Shown here one piece after another: positions 1 to 7,937 of a DNA stretch of 11,766 nucleotides (positions are counted from its first letter, which is position 1; every line of letters starts with the position of its first letter). The position numbers and the translations under genes were made by a program. This stretch comes from Verrucomicrobia bacterium UBA1412 (GTDB taxonomy: Bacteria; Verrucomicrobiota; Verrucomicrobiia; Limisphaerales; UBA1412), in assembly GCA_002305615.1 (NCBI GenBank), contig DBPU01000025.1, positions 1 through 11,766 of the forward strand, read 5' to 3'. The notes under the pieces were generated by a model. The model made no database searches. It was not told the origin of the DNA and saw only the letters and a program-made list of their open reading frames with translations.

Positions 1-350
1 AGCTCTTCATCCAGGATGCCGATACCGCGGATCAAATTTTCCTCCATTTCTTTGCGTCCATTATGGTATTCAGTCCTGCGGCGTTCGGCTTCTTCAAGTT
101 GGTTTTTTTGGTTCTCCAGCTCTTTCTGTCGTTGACGCAAAGCGACCAGTTCCTGGTCCACTTCCACAGTGGTATTTTCTGAAGTTTCAGCCACAGGGCG
201 AGATGCTACCGATGACACAGATGGGTGTTCCGAGGCAACATGTTCATCCAGCGATTGAATTTGAGCTGGGGGCTCGGATACAGGTTTACTTCGAGAGGTG
301 ATTGGAGTTTGTCCTTGGATATCTGGAATGTCCGGGTTATATGGGCTCAT
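1..350 (-). CDS. Coiled-coil protein with disordered N-terminus, 5' part only (C-terminus outside window)
   Basis: An uninterrupted minus-strand frame runs from ATG at 350 to the window edge, giving the first 116 residues plus part of a Leu codon. Residues 1-60 are rich in Pro, Ser, Thr and Glu (begins MSPYNPDIPDIQGQ) and look disordered. Residues 64-105 are highly charged, full of Glu, Gln, Arg and Lys with Leu at regular spacing (for example QELVALRQRQKELENQ), and look like a coiled coil. The last visible residues are NLIRGIGILDEE. There is no signal peptide or membrane segment in the visible part. The gene starts 35 bp after the phosphofructokinase stop on the same strand, so the two are probably co-transcribed. 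No Shine-Dalgarno sequence precedes the ATG. I do not recognise the family and assign no function. That it is coding is supported by the open frame and protein-like composition. Confidence 0.72.
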   Translation of the reverse strand, partial: MSPYNPDIPDIQGQTPITSRSKPVSEPPAQIQSLDEHVASEHPSVSSVASRPVAETSENTTVEVDQELVALRQRQKELENQKNQLEEAERRRTEYHNGRKEMEENLIRGIGILDEE

Positions 351-385
351 TTCTGGAATAAAAACGGGTAATTATTGATTAGAGT

Positions 386-1486
386 CTATTTTTCTTGGGG
401 AACTTCATCGCCGAGGCTGAGTCCCATGGCGCGGGCACAGGCGACCATGGGGTTATCGGGTCTGACAAGCCTGAGTTTGCCAATGGCATCTTTAATTTTT
501 ATTGCTCCTACAACGTTGGAGGGGGTAAAAGCAGTCATATAGCCAAATTTTCCATCTCGAATAAGGTTTACCGCCGTGGCGCCAAAAGCAGTGCAGAGAA
601 CCCGGTCTAAGGAGGTAGGACCGCCGCCGCGCTGAAGATGACCTAAAACGCAAACTCTGCATTCCTTTCCGAAGCGCTTGGTAATTTCTTTTGCGATTTT
701 GTCTCCAATTCCGCCCAGCTTGGCTTCGCGGTTGGCCTCGAGAGGTTCAGCCAGCGTGACGGAACCACCTTGCTCACGAGCTCCTTCGGAAACCGCGATA
801 ATGGTAAAGCGCTTGCCCATTTCTTCTCGCTTCTGGATCTGAGCATAAATGCTTTGGTAATTAAAAGGAATTTCAGGTAAGAGGATAACATCGGCACCTC
901 CGGATACACCTGCCCAAAGGGTAATCCATCCGGCATAACGCCCCATCAACTCCACAATCATGATGCGATTATGGCTTTCTGCCGTGGTATGAAGCCGGTC
1001 AATGGCGTCCATGGCACAACTGACAGCGGAGTCAAAACCGAAAGTAAGCAGTGTTCCTTCCAAGTCGTTATCAATGGTCTTAGGTACGCCTACCAGGGGG
1101 ATGCCGCCTTCAAAGAGCTGCTGAGCGATGGTAAGGGAGCCGTCGCCTCCTACACATACCAGGGCTTTGAGTCCAAGTTCATGGAAGTTTCTAAGCGAGG
1201 CCGCCATTACGTTTGGATCCAGTTGATTCAATTGACCCACGCCGGTTTTCACGGCAAAACGTCCCTTATTGGATGTTCCTAAAATAGTTCCGCCTCGATT
1301 GAGCAGAGAATCCATTTTTTTGTAATCCAAGTGGAGATACTCCTTATCCAGAAGGCCCTCATAACCACCCAGGAAACCGATGGTCTCCCAGTCCAGTTTG
1401 GTTGCCGTTTTGACAACAGCACGGATGACCGCATTTAAACCCGGACAATCGCCTCCACCTGTCAGAATTCCGATTCTCTCTTTCAT
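386..1486 (-). CDS. pfkA: 6-phosphofructokinase, group III-like, probably ATP-dependent
   Basis: This is a 366-residue cytoplasmic enzyme that phosphorylates fructose 6-phosphate to fructose 1,6-bisphosphate, the committed step of glycolysis. Visible motifs in order: phosphate-binding TGGGDCPGLNA (9-19), GGTILGTSNKGRF (65-77), GGDGS (113-117), PKTIDND (135-141) with the catalytic base Asp139, substrate-binding MGRYAG (181-186), PEIPF, and GHLQRGGGPTSLDR near the C-terminus. Gly116 corresponds to E. coli Gly104, which favours ATP. Lys136 stands where E. coli has Gly124, and Lys there is typical of PPi-dependent and group III enzymes. The combination resembles actinobacterial-type ATP-PFKs, so ATP is the more likely phosphoryl donor, but PPi use cannot be excluded. 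The ATG at 1486 gives the canonical N-terminus (MKERIGILTGGGDCPG). No Shine-Dalgarno is seen. A coiled-coil protein gene follows after 35 bp. Confidence 0.95.
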   Translation of the reverse strand: MKERIGILTGGGDCPGLNAVIRAVVKTATKLDWETIGFLGGYEGLLDKEYLHLDYKKMDSLLNRGGTILGTSNKGRFAVKTGVGQLNQLDPNVMAASLRNFHELGLKALVCVGGDGSLTIAQQLFEGGIPLVGVPKTIDNDLEGTLLTFGFDSAVSCAMDAIDRLHTTAESHNRIMIVELMGRYAGWITLWAGVSGGADVILLPEIPFNYQSIYAQIQKREEMGKRFTIIAVSEGAREQGGSVTLAEPLEANREAKLGGIGDKIAKEITKRFGKECRVCVLGHLQRGGGPTSLDRVLCTAFGATAVNLIRDGKFGYMTAFTPSNVVGAIKIKDAIGKLRLVRPDNPMVACARAMGLSLGDEVPQEK

Positions 1487-1669
1487 AAAATTTGCTTTGT
1501 TGTGGATTGCCTTTTTGCTGTGAGGGGCAACACCTGCTCAATAAAAAACACCATAACAAAACGGCCTGAAAAATAAAACAAAAACTCCTCAAAATGTAGC
1601 AGAGAAAACGGCACTTCAGAGCTGCTTTAGCAGACAGCACCTTTGAGGAAGAAAGCTGCCGGCTATTTA
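1487..1669. other. Intergenic gap between the S8-like gene and pfkA
   Basis: This 183-bp gap separates two minus-strand genes. Its S8-proximal half holds the terminator-like structure listed separately. The pfkA-proximal half should contain a promoter and leader. I see no clear -35/-10 pair there, only a short inverted repeat (TTGCC at 1507-1511 against GGCAA at 1526-1530). No small gene is supported. Confidence 0.4.
1568..1649 (-). terminator. Possible intrinsic terminator for the DUF2723/S8-like operon
   Basis: Read on the minus strand, an 8-bp perfect outer stem (TCCTCAAA, 1649-1642, pairing with TTTGAGGA, 1593-1586) encloses about 48 nt. Inside it is a small CTGCT/AGCAG hairpin (1633-1622). 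The outer stem is followed at once by a U-rich tract (1585-1568). It begins 20 bp after the S8-like stop codon. The large loop makes it atypical, so this is a moderate call. Confidence 0.4.
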
Positions 1670-3121
1670 CTAATTCTTGTAGGGGAATTTGACTATAAGC
1701 GATTCGGAGGCATCTGCGGGAGTCTTGCCCGTCTGCACATCCAAAGCGGTCAGAGTCGATGCGTAGGTGGTGGAAACGGAGGTTCCGCTGGTGAGATACC
1801 AATAGCCGTCATAATGGAAGAGAGCAGTACCTGCGAGGGCGGCATCGGCTCCTCTTTCATTGGCATATGGGGCAACACGTCCATTTTCCAAGGCTGTCAC
1901 TCCGATCACCCCATTGTAACTGGCTGGATAAGTGGGCTGGTTGGTGGGCTCGTTGCCTGTGGCAGCATAAATGATGGCTCCATTGCGGGATGCGACATTA
2001 ATGGCGTCGGCTAAATAGGGAGAATAAACATCTCCACAAAGAGGGATATTGATCACGCGAACGCCCGCATTGCTCGCGTAAAGAATGGCTTGGGCGACAG
2101 AAAAGGCATCACCTGTGCCCGAGGCATCTGTGACGACGAGGGGCAGATAGCGTATATCGAGTTCATCATAGCCCGCGGATTGAAGGAAAGTGATGGATGA
2201 ACCAATCATGCTGTCAGCGTGTGACGGAGAGGAGGTGAGGCCCCGGTCGGCATCCGCTGTGAAATACACGGTATCCAGAAGAACATCGGAATAGTTAATT
2301 CCGTCCAGGTGGAGCGCAGAGTCGATCATCGCAATCGTGGTGGCATCTCCGGGCAGAGCCGTCATGTTTTTGGGAGTGCTCAGCCCACGAGAAGCCACAG
2401 ATAAAGCGGCTTCAGGCGAGACCACGTAGTAATTATCCTGGATAGAATCGACGTCCGTTTTTATTAACTTAGCCAAGGCTTCCTTTGCCTCAGCCAAAGC
2501 GTCCTCAGATTCGAAACTGAATCGTATAGCTTTCCCATCTTTGCTGACTGAGAGGACCTTGCCCCCGATCAATTTGGCGATTTCGTCAGGAGTGAGTTGG
2601 GAGCCCTTCTTCAGAATGACGATGAGTTCGTTCGGAATAGGTTTTGAAAGATCAGGCCGTACAAACTCAGTTGCCGCTTTTTGATCTTTTTGGAAAACCA
2701 GAAGTCTTTGCCCGTTTTTTCCGTCCGAGACTAATGCATAATTAAGACTACCCAGGATGAGAGGAAGTGCTTCATGAGAGGGTAGGTTTTTGAACTTCGC
2801 ATTGACCGATCTTGAGAGCCCCGGCTCAACAAAAATTCTCCATCCCGTGACGGTGCTGAGCTGCCTCAACACGGTGCGCAAGGGTGCTTCCTGGATGTTT
2901 GCATCAAGTTTATCCGGAGCATTGGCACTCTGAGAAAAAAGCTCCGTAGACTTTCTGAAAGCTTGAGAAAGAGTGGTCTCTTCCTTCGCAGAATCTTTTA
3001 CAGGAGTTTTAGGCGCCGTGTCTGAAGCGCTCGTCAGCCACGCGGCACCCATTAAACCAAAGATAACTGCTGCGCATGCAACCAGATTGCGATATCGAAG
3101 TTGAGTTATCACACCCATCAT
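1670..3121 (-). CDS. Exported STN-domain plus subtilisin-like (S8) peptidase, divergent
   Basis: The protein is 483 residues from ATG at 3121. Numbering here is from the alternative TTG at 3166 (498 residues). A basic stretch (Arg24, Arg26) and a hydrophobic run (28-44, ending LTSAS) form a signal peptide or anchor. Residues about 85-160 resemble an STN (secretin/TonB short N-terminal) domain. Residues about 177-250 resemble an inhibitor-I9-type propeptide. Residues 275-498 are a short S8 fold: Asp282 (IAMIDSAL), His316 (SHADSMIG), oxyanion Asn405 (ATGNEP, then YPASY) and Ser463 (SGTSVSTTYAS). The triad is intact but its surroundings differ from the usual HGTxVAG and GTSMAAP, so activity is uncertain. 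ATG at 3121 has AAAGGTG upstream and gives a cleaner signal peptide. TTG at 3166 would overlap the upstream stop as TTGA. Translational coupling to the DUF2723 gene is likely either way. Confidence 0.82.
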   Translation of the reverse strand: MMGVITQLRYRNLVACAAVIFGLMGAAWLTSASDTAPKTPVKDSAKEETTLSQAFRKSTELFSQSANAPDKLDANIQEAPLRTVLRQLSTVTGWRIFVEPGLSRSVNAKFKNLPSHEALPLILGSLNYALVSDGKNGQRLLVFQKDQKAATEFVRPDLSKPIPNELIVILKKGSQLTPDEIAKLIGGKVLSVSKDGKAIRFSFESEDALAEAKEALAKLIKTDVDSIQDNYYVVSPEAALSVASRGLSTPKNMTALPGDATTIAMIDSALHLDGINYSDVLLDTVYFTADADRGLTSSPSHADSMIGSSITFLQSAGYDELDIRYLPLVVTDASGTGDAFSVAQAILYASNAGVRVINIPLCGDVYSPYLADAINVASRNGAIIYAATGNEPTNQPTYPASYNGVIGVTALENGRVAPYANERGADAALAGTALFHYDGYWYLTSGTSVSTTYASTLTALDVQTGKTPADASESLIVKFPYKN

Positions 3122-3162
3122 TGCTGTGAAACACCTTTCTGGAAGAGAAGTTTCGTTATGGC

Positions 3163-6100
3163 TCAATTCTTTGGAAATAAAGGACTTTTTCTAATGGGAT
3201 CAAAGCGTCTGTCCTGAGGCAATACGACGTTCAACAAATCCTGAATGTTTTGATTCGTCCCTCTCTGAGCTTTATTGAACTCAATGGCCTGATTGAGGTT
3301 GGAAAGAGCCAAATCCGATTTGTTTAAGATGGATTGCATTGCAGCCAAATCATAGAGGATTTCTGCATTCCCGGGAGCCATAGCCACCGCCATTGCCAAA
3401 GTGGCTTCGGTTTCCTCCCAGAACCCTTGCTGGAGCAAGGCCTGAGCTGAGGCGATTACCGTGGCCAGAGAGGCTTTTCCTGAGGCCAGAAGGTTTTTAA
3501 TGACTTCCTTGGCCGGCTCGGGCTGTGAGGTCAGTGTATAAACGGCAAAGAGATTCAGTGCAATTTCCGGATTGTCCGGCTTTTCATTGTTGAGCTTTTG
3601 TAGCTGAGGCAGAATGGACAGCAGAATGCTCTGGGCTTCGACGACGCGTTTTGCTTCCAGGTATTGTGCAGCCAGGCTGATGGCATTGGAATAATTGTTG
3701 GTATCAGCCAGATAAGCCTGTTCGAGCGGTTGAATCTTTGTTTTTGCCTCTTCTGCAAGAGAACGGTCTCTGAGCGTTTTGACCTGGGCGAGTAAATCTT
3801 TGAGTCCATCGTTCTCGGAGTCAAACATCATACTCGTCATAATCAGGTTAATAGAGTCATCGAAGCGGTTTTGGAGGACCAGCATATTAACCAGCTTATA
3901 AAGAGCCTCAGGTGAAAACGGGCAGAGTGCATAAGCCTGTTTGGCTGAAAACTCGGCTTCTCTCAAGAGCAATTGCTGTTCTTCGGCAGAGGTTGTACTG
4001 TTCGCTCTCCACCAATAAAGGCCTGTAATCGCCGAGCGGAGTTTAGAGAAGGATTTTTGTGCGTCGTCGTCGCGCAGGAATTTCATATCTCCTCTGTACC
4101 CCTTGAAATTTCCTCTCAAATAGACTTCGAGAGCGAAATCGCAAATATCATCCATAGAGGTCTCGTAAGTAATCCAATTACCGATGAGACGGTTCATATA
4201 TTGCCCCCAAAATTCATGGTCTCGGACGATGATCTCAGGAGTAAATTTAGCAACCGGCTCACGGTTGATTTTCATGATAATTCCGTAGGGAGTTAAATAG
4301 GGATACATCCAGTCCAGCGGGAAGGATTCTTCGATGAAGAATTCGTGATCCGGGTTTTTATCAAAAATGATTTTGGCCAGGAATCCATTGATACCCATTA
4401 CTGCAGCCTGGCCGGAAAGCCCAACCTCACCTGTTTTCGGGTTATAGCTTTCACCCGCCTTGAGTTGTCCTTTTTCGTAGCGGACGCGAACATCTTCGCA
4501 ATACTCTTGCCCGGAGACAAAAAAGTCATAATCTGAAGGAGTGTATATTTCCTTCGGGGGGTAAACACCCTGTTCTCTGCGGCGGTTTTCTACTTTTTTG
4601 CCATGATCCAGGAAAAACTTGTCCAATCCCTGCGTCATCCATCCAACAGCTTTGGAGGGGAATAAAACCTGAAAGAAGTTGGTATCCTCCTGATTAGACC
4701 GGAAGTAGTGCGCGCGGATGTAATCCAGATAGGTTTGGTCGGCTAACGCATTTTGAGTGATGATGTAAACGTCGCGCCTGTCAAAGTTCGGATCACGTCT
4801 TTTTTGAGGAGGAATTTGGCTTTCGCAGAAGATCATATAGGTCGGACAGAAGCGTCCGGGATCAGTCCCGCCGAAAAGAACCGCGTTTTTTGTCATTTCC
4901 GGATAGAGCGGCTTTCCATCTTTGTCTTCAAAAGGCGGCGTGAACATATCGTGTCCATACCAGAAACCAAAAAGGTGACCACGTTGTTCATTATCCCACC
5001 AATGTCCCATGACGGTGTGGACGGGAATAAAGAGCATGAGTATCAGAAGCGCCTTGGCAGGAGGCGTTTTTCTGTTCATGAACAGCAGGACAATGAGCGC
5101 CAAGGTGATTAAAAGTCCAAGAATCGCGGTGGCGATGAAGGAAGGGTTTCTGGATTCAGTAAGGGTGACCGCCAAGCCATAAAGGGCCAGCCCAGAAGCC
5201 ACGGCAGATCCGAACATCACAGCTTCACGATAGAGTTGATATCGAGTAAATAAGAACGCCAGAGTCAGAGATATTCCGTAGCCAATCCACATGGCAAAGA
5301 AAACATAGGAAGAGGTGAAAAAGACTTTGTGGAGTTCCTGACTTTGTTTGTCCGAGCTGGGGTTCAGCAAGATGAGCAGAATAATGGCCAGACAGAAAAA
5401 GACTCCGGTAGTCCCTGCTATCCAGCTTCTTTCAATTTTTCCTGAAATATCCTTAAAGAAAATAAAAGGAGTTGCCACCAAAAGTAAAATTAACCACCCC
5501 ACCGCAAAGCCGACAGTGGCACCCCGGAGCTTTAGGAAGAGCTCATAACCCCGGATGGGAGCGACATCGATATTAGCTCCTTTAACTTGATTGCTCCAAA
5601 AGGTTAATAGGCCCAGCAGGAAGAGTCCTGAGTATGCAATAGTGACCCATAGAATCCGCTTTTTGTGAACCGAGTCCATTTTCATGTAGAAGAGAATGGC
5701 AAAAGGGATGAGGGCTAACAGGAGAATCACCAGAGAGAACTCTTCCATGGCCCCGGAAACGTAGAAGCGAAGTTGGTCAAAAAAGCTCAATAAATCCGAA
5801 GTGGGTTTGGCTGACTCATATTGTCCGCGGGTCAGAGCATGGAAGAAGCCTTTGACGGTGCGGGCATATCCCCAGTTCATCGGAGGATTGGTCATGGAAG
5901 AGATGGGCATGAAGAAATAGAAGACATTACCCAGAAGCCAGGCAAATGCGGAGATGATGCCCGCTGTGAGGTTATGCCACCAGCTTCTTACTTCGTATTT
6001 ATTTTTGATCGCCAAAAAGATGTAGCCGATAATTGATAAGATGCCCACGGCGACGAATACTTTGAAAATCGGTCTCTCCGGGCTCAGATTTTCATATTTG

Positions 6101-6849
6101 CCGGAGACAGCACCCATTAGCGTGAAGAGGAAGATAATGGAGTTTCCCATCAACATTTCTCGACCCAAGGTCGGGCTGATCAGAATAACCATCATTTCTA
6201 TACCCAGGGCAGCCACAATCAAGGTTTGGTGATTGGTAAAGCAGATACCAAAGATGAACATGGCAAGATACAGGTAGTGGCGCTGTGTGGGCGCATACAT
6301 CCAGCGCATCATGAACACCATGACAACCAGGAGAGAAAGAACCGAGAGGGTATAAACTTCCACGATGACCGACTGACTCCAGACGAAGCCGTTGTAACCA
6401 AAGAGCAAACCTCCCACAAACCCTGAGATGGCGCAGATTTTGGATTCCATTTTGCGATCCAGCTCTTTCAGCTCAGGGATGGACTCCAGAATTAAACTGG
6501 CACCTCTGGAGATTAAAAGGGCGATCAGACCGCAGGAAAGAGCCGAGGCAAATGCAGAAGAGACGGCGACTCGATAAGCAACATTGGAAATCGGCACCAG
6601 TACGGTAAAAAGCCAGGAGTAAATGGTCCACACAGGGTAGCCGGGAGGGTGGGGAACTCCGGCGTAGTAGGAGCCGACTGCCAGTTCCCCGCTATCTTCA
6701 AGTGTCAGATCGGGTGCCAGCGTTATCAGATACCCGATGAACGCAATCAGGAAGGTGAGGCCCATGGCAAACCAATCCACTTTGCGATAGAGAGCCTTGC
6801 GCTCTGAATCCAAACCAAAGTGTTCTTTCAGTATTTGGTAGAAGTTCAT
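3163..6849 (-). CDS. DUF2723 (GT117/TMEM260-like) multi-spanning membrane protein with C-terminal TPR region
   Basis: This is a very large polytopic inner-membrane protein of 1228 residues. The N-terminal DUF2723 domain starts with a membrane helix (about 27-46) followed by the family's conserved loop: Asp52-Ser53-Gly54-Glu55, then HPPGYP (67-72). In the GT-C fold such an acidic first loop is the likely active site. Many further hydrophobic segments, roughly a dozen, continue to about residue 610. A soluble block follows with GHWWDNEQRG, FWYGHD and, near 657, GGTDPGRF. From about 945 to the end, helical repeats resemble TPRs (for example EAEFSAKQAYALCPFSPEAL and EILYDLAAMQSILNKSDLAL). Human TMEM260, in the same family, is a protein O-mannosyltransferase, so transfer of a lipid-linked sugar to exported proteins is a fair but untested inference. 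The frame overlaps the S8-like gene by 4 bp if that starts at TTG 3166. Confidence 0.9.
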   Translation of the reverse strand: MNFYQILKEHFGLDSERKALYRKVDWFAMGLTFLIAFIGYLITLAPDLTLEDSGELAVGSYYAGVPHPPGYPVWTIYSWLFTVLVPISNVAYRVAVSSAFASALSCGLIALLISRGASLILESIPELKELDRKMESKICAISGFVGGLLFGYNGFVWSQSVIVEVYTLSVLSLLVVMVFMMRWMYAPTQRHYLYLAMFIFGICFTNHQTLIVAALGIEMMVILISPTLGREMLMGNSIIFLFTLMGAVSGKYENLSPERPIFKVFVAVGILSIIGYIFLAIKNKYEVRSWWHNLTAGIISAFAWLLGNVFYFFMPISSMTNPPMNWGYARTVKGFFHALTRGQYESAKPTSDLLSFFDQLRFYVSGAMEEFSLVILLLALIPFAILFYMKMDSVHKKRILWVTIAYSGLFLLGLLTFWSNQVKGANIDVAPIRGYELFLKLRGATVGFAVGWLILLLVATPFIFFKDISGKIERSWIAGTTGVFFCLAIILLILLNPSSDKQSQELHKVFFTSSYVFFAMWIGYGISLTLAFLFTRYQLYREAVMFGSAVASGLALYGLAVTLTESRNPSFIATAILGLLITLALIVLLFMNRKTPPAKALLILMLFIPVHTVMGHWWDNEQRGHLFGFWYGHDMFTPPFEDKDGKPLYPEMTKNAVLFGGTDPGRFCPTYMIFCESQIPPQKRRDPNFDRRDVYIITQNALADQTYLDYIRAHYFRSNQEDTNFFQVLFPSKAVGWMTQGLDKFFLDHGKKVENRRREQGVYPPKEIYTPSDYDFFVSGQEYCEDVRVRYEKGQLKAGESYNPKTGEVGLSGQAAVMGINGFLAKIIFDKNPDHEFFIEESFPLDWMYPYLTPYGIIMKINREPVAKFTPEIIVRDHEFWGQYMNRLIGNWITYETSMDDICDFALEVYLRGNFKGYRGDMKFLRDDDAQKSFSKLRSAITGLYWWRANSTTSAEEQQLLLREAEFSAKQAYALCPFSPEALYKLVNMLVLQNRFDDSINLIMTSMMFDSENDGLKDLLAQVKTLRDRSLAEEAKTKIQPLEQAYLADTNNYSNAISLAAQYLEAKRVVEAQSILLSILPQLQKLNNEKPDNPEIALNLFAVYTLTSQPEPAKEVIKNLLASGKASLATVIASAQALLQQGFWEETEATLAMAVAMAPGNAEILYDLAAMQSILNKSDLALSNLNQAIEFNKAQRGTNQNIQDLLNVVLPQDRRFDPIRKSPLFPKN

Positions 6850-6938
6850 TTTTACTTAATTTAAAATAATCTAATTGATTAAAATTATAAAACATGTTTA
6901 CTAACATACATTTAGTAAACATCGTGACATTTTTGGGT
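6850..6938. promoter_or_regulatory. AT-rich gap with perfect 11-bp dyad and -10-like box upstream of the DUF2723 gene
   Basis: ATGTTTACTAA (6894-6904) and TTAGTAAACAT (6912-6922) form a perfect 11-bp inverted repeat with a 7-nt spacer. On the minus strand a consensus TATAAT lies just downstream (6889-6884), 35 bp before the DUF2723 ATG. The dyad lies where the -35 box would be, and no good TTGACA-like box is present. The arrangement fits an operator or activator site for the DUF2723/S8 operon. The dyad also sits 16 nt after the esterase stop, so it could instead act as that gene's terminator hairpin, although the sequence after it (TTTTATAATTTT) is only broadly T-rich. Confidence 0.45.
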
Positions 6939-7829
6939 TTATTCTGAAACGAATTTACGGATTTTCAGCCAATATATCAAATCTTCGCCCCAAGGATGGA
7001 CAATGGTTTTGGTGTTGCCTTCTTCAGTGACACTCTTCTCTGCCAGACCGATGCCGTGTTGTCCTTTTTCAAAAATATGAAGGGCGAAGGGAACTCCGGC
7101 CTTCCGCAAGGCGGCTGCGAAATTGAGAGAATTCTCCATCGGCACAGCGTTGTCTTCCCAAGTATGCCAGATAAAGCAGGGAGGAGTATCCTTACTCACC
7201 ATTTTTTCGTTGCTCATGTAGTTGATCATTCCTTCTGAGGGATTGTCGCCCAAAAGATTTTTCTGAGACCCCTGGTGTGTGAATTTGTCCATCGTGATCA
7301 CCGCATAACAGAGGATGCCCAAGTCGGGTCTGGAGCTGAGTCGATCAATGGGGTCTATGGCGGCAGGGACTTCCTTCTCAAAATGTGTGAGGAGGGTGCT
7401 GGCCAGGTGCCCACCGGCGGAAGAGCCCATAATACCAATCCGGTTGGGGTCCAATCCCCATTTTTCCGCATTGTATCTGACCAATCGAACGGCGCGAGCA
7501 GCATCGTTCAACATGGATGGGTGATGATACCCTCCTGAAGCCAGGCGATATTTCAGGACAAAGGCAGTTACACCATACTTGTTCAGAAACCGGGCATAGC
7601 CCGCTCCTTCATGGTCAGCCAACCCCCAGTATCCGCCGCCGGGGCAAATCACAACAGAGGCGCCAGTCGCTTGCCCTTCCGGTTTATAAATTGTAAGAGT
7701 GGGGATGTCTTTTTCTTCCGAACCCTGAGCTCCGGGAGCGTCGCCCTCCCATAAACGAACCACTTCGGCCTTAATGCTCAGACTCAGAACGAGGCACAGA
7801 CCTATCAACAAACCTTTTAAGCTTCTCAT
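6939..7829 (-). CDS. Secreted alpha/beta hydrolase, BD-FAE/acetyl-xylan-esterase-like
   Basis: The product has 296 residues. The N-terminus (MRSLKGLLIGLCLVLSLSIKA, cleavage likely near Ala21) is a Sec signal peptide, so it acts outside the cytoplasm. The mature part is an alpha/beta hydrolase: oxyanion segment PGGGYWG (63-69), nucleophile Ser137 in GSSAGGH (135-141), acid Asp226 (WEDNAVP) and His258 (GQHGIGLA). A TPPCFIWHTWEDNAVP-type block is common in the BD-FAE group (bifunctional feruloyl and acetyl-xylan esterases) found in polysaccharide degraders. Removal of acetyl or other ester groups from plant or algal polysaccharides is therefore the best guess; exact substrate is unknown. It stands alone between the YchF-like and DUF2723 genes, with no glycanase next to it. 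The start is the only ATG that keeps the signal peptide. It lacks a Shine-Dalgarno sequence. Confidence 0.88.
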   Translation of the reverse strand: MRSLKGLLIGLCLVLSLSIKAEVVRLWEGDAPGAQGSEEKDIPTLTIYKPEGQATGASVVICPGGGYWGLADHEGAGYARFLNKYGVTAFVLKYRLASGGYHHPSMLNDAARAVRLVRYNAEKWGLDPNRIGIMGSSAGGHLASTLLTHFEKEVPAAIDPIDRLSSRPDLGILCYAVITMDKFTHQGSQKNLLGDNPSEGMINYMSNEKMVSKDTPPCFIWHTWEDNAVPMENSLNFAAALRKAGVPFALHIFEKGQHGIGLAEKSVTEEGNTKTIVHPWGEDLIYWLKIRKFVSE

Positions 7830-7854
7830 AATAATAAAGTTGCAACTCGGGACT

Positions 7855-7884
7855 ACTTTAGCCTCTTTTTCATTACATCTTCAA
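7855..7884 (-). promoter_or_regulatory. Weak sigma70-like promoter for the hydrolase gene
   Basis: On the minus strand, TTGAAG (7884-7879) and TAAAGT (7860-7855) are 18 bp apart. They lie 25-55 bp upstream of the hydrolase ATG. The match to consensus is partial (about 4/6 for each box), so this is tentative. Confidence 0.25.
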
Positions 7885-7917
7885 CACTAAACTTCGAAAA
7901 AAGATGGCTCGTAAAAT

Positions 7918-7931
7918 CCAACACAAGTTGG
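7918..7931 (-). terminator. Short hairpin after the YchF-like gene, weak terminator candidate
   Basis: CCAAC (7931-7927 on the minus strand) pairs with GTTGG (7922-7918) around a 4-nt loop, followed by ATTTTA. It begins 6 nt after the stop codon of the YchF-like gene. A 5-bp stem and a short T-run make it weak. Confidence 0.3.
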
Positions 7932-7937
7932 GCTTGT

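Noticed and set aside
3122..3166. TTG at 3166 as the S8-like start
   Set aside because: Possible, because it overlaps the upstream stop as TTGA. I preferred ATG 3121 because it has a partial Shine-Dalgarno and gives a compact signal peptide. It is kept as an alternative.
3973..6426. Several plus-strand open frames of 60-120 codons opposite the DUF2723 gene, and similar ones opposite other genes
   Set aside because: They are antisense to well-supported genes, lack recognisable domains or start signals, and follow from the codon pattern of the real gene.
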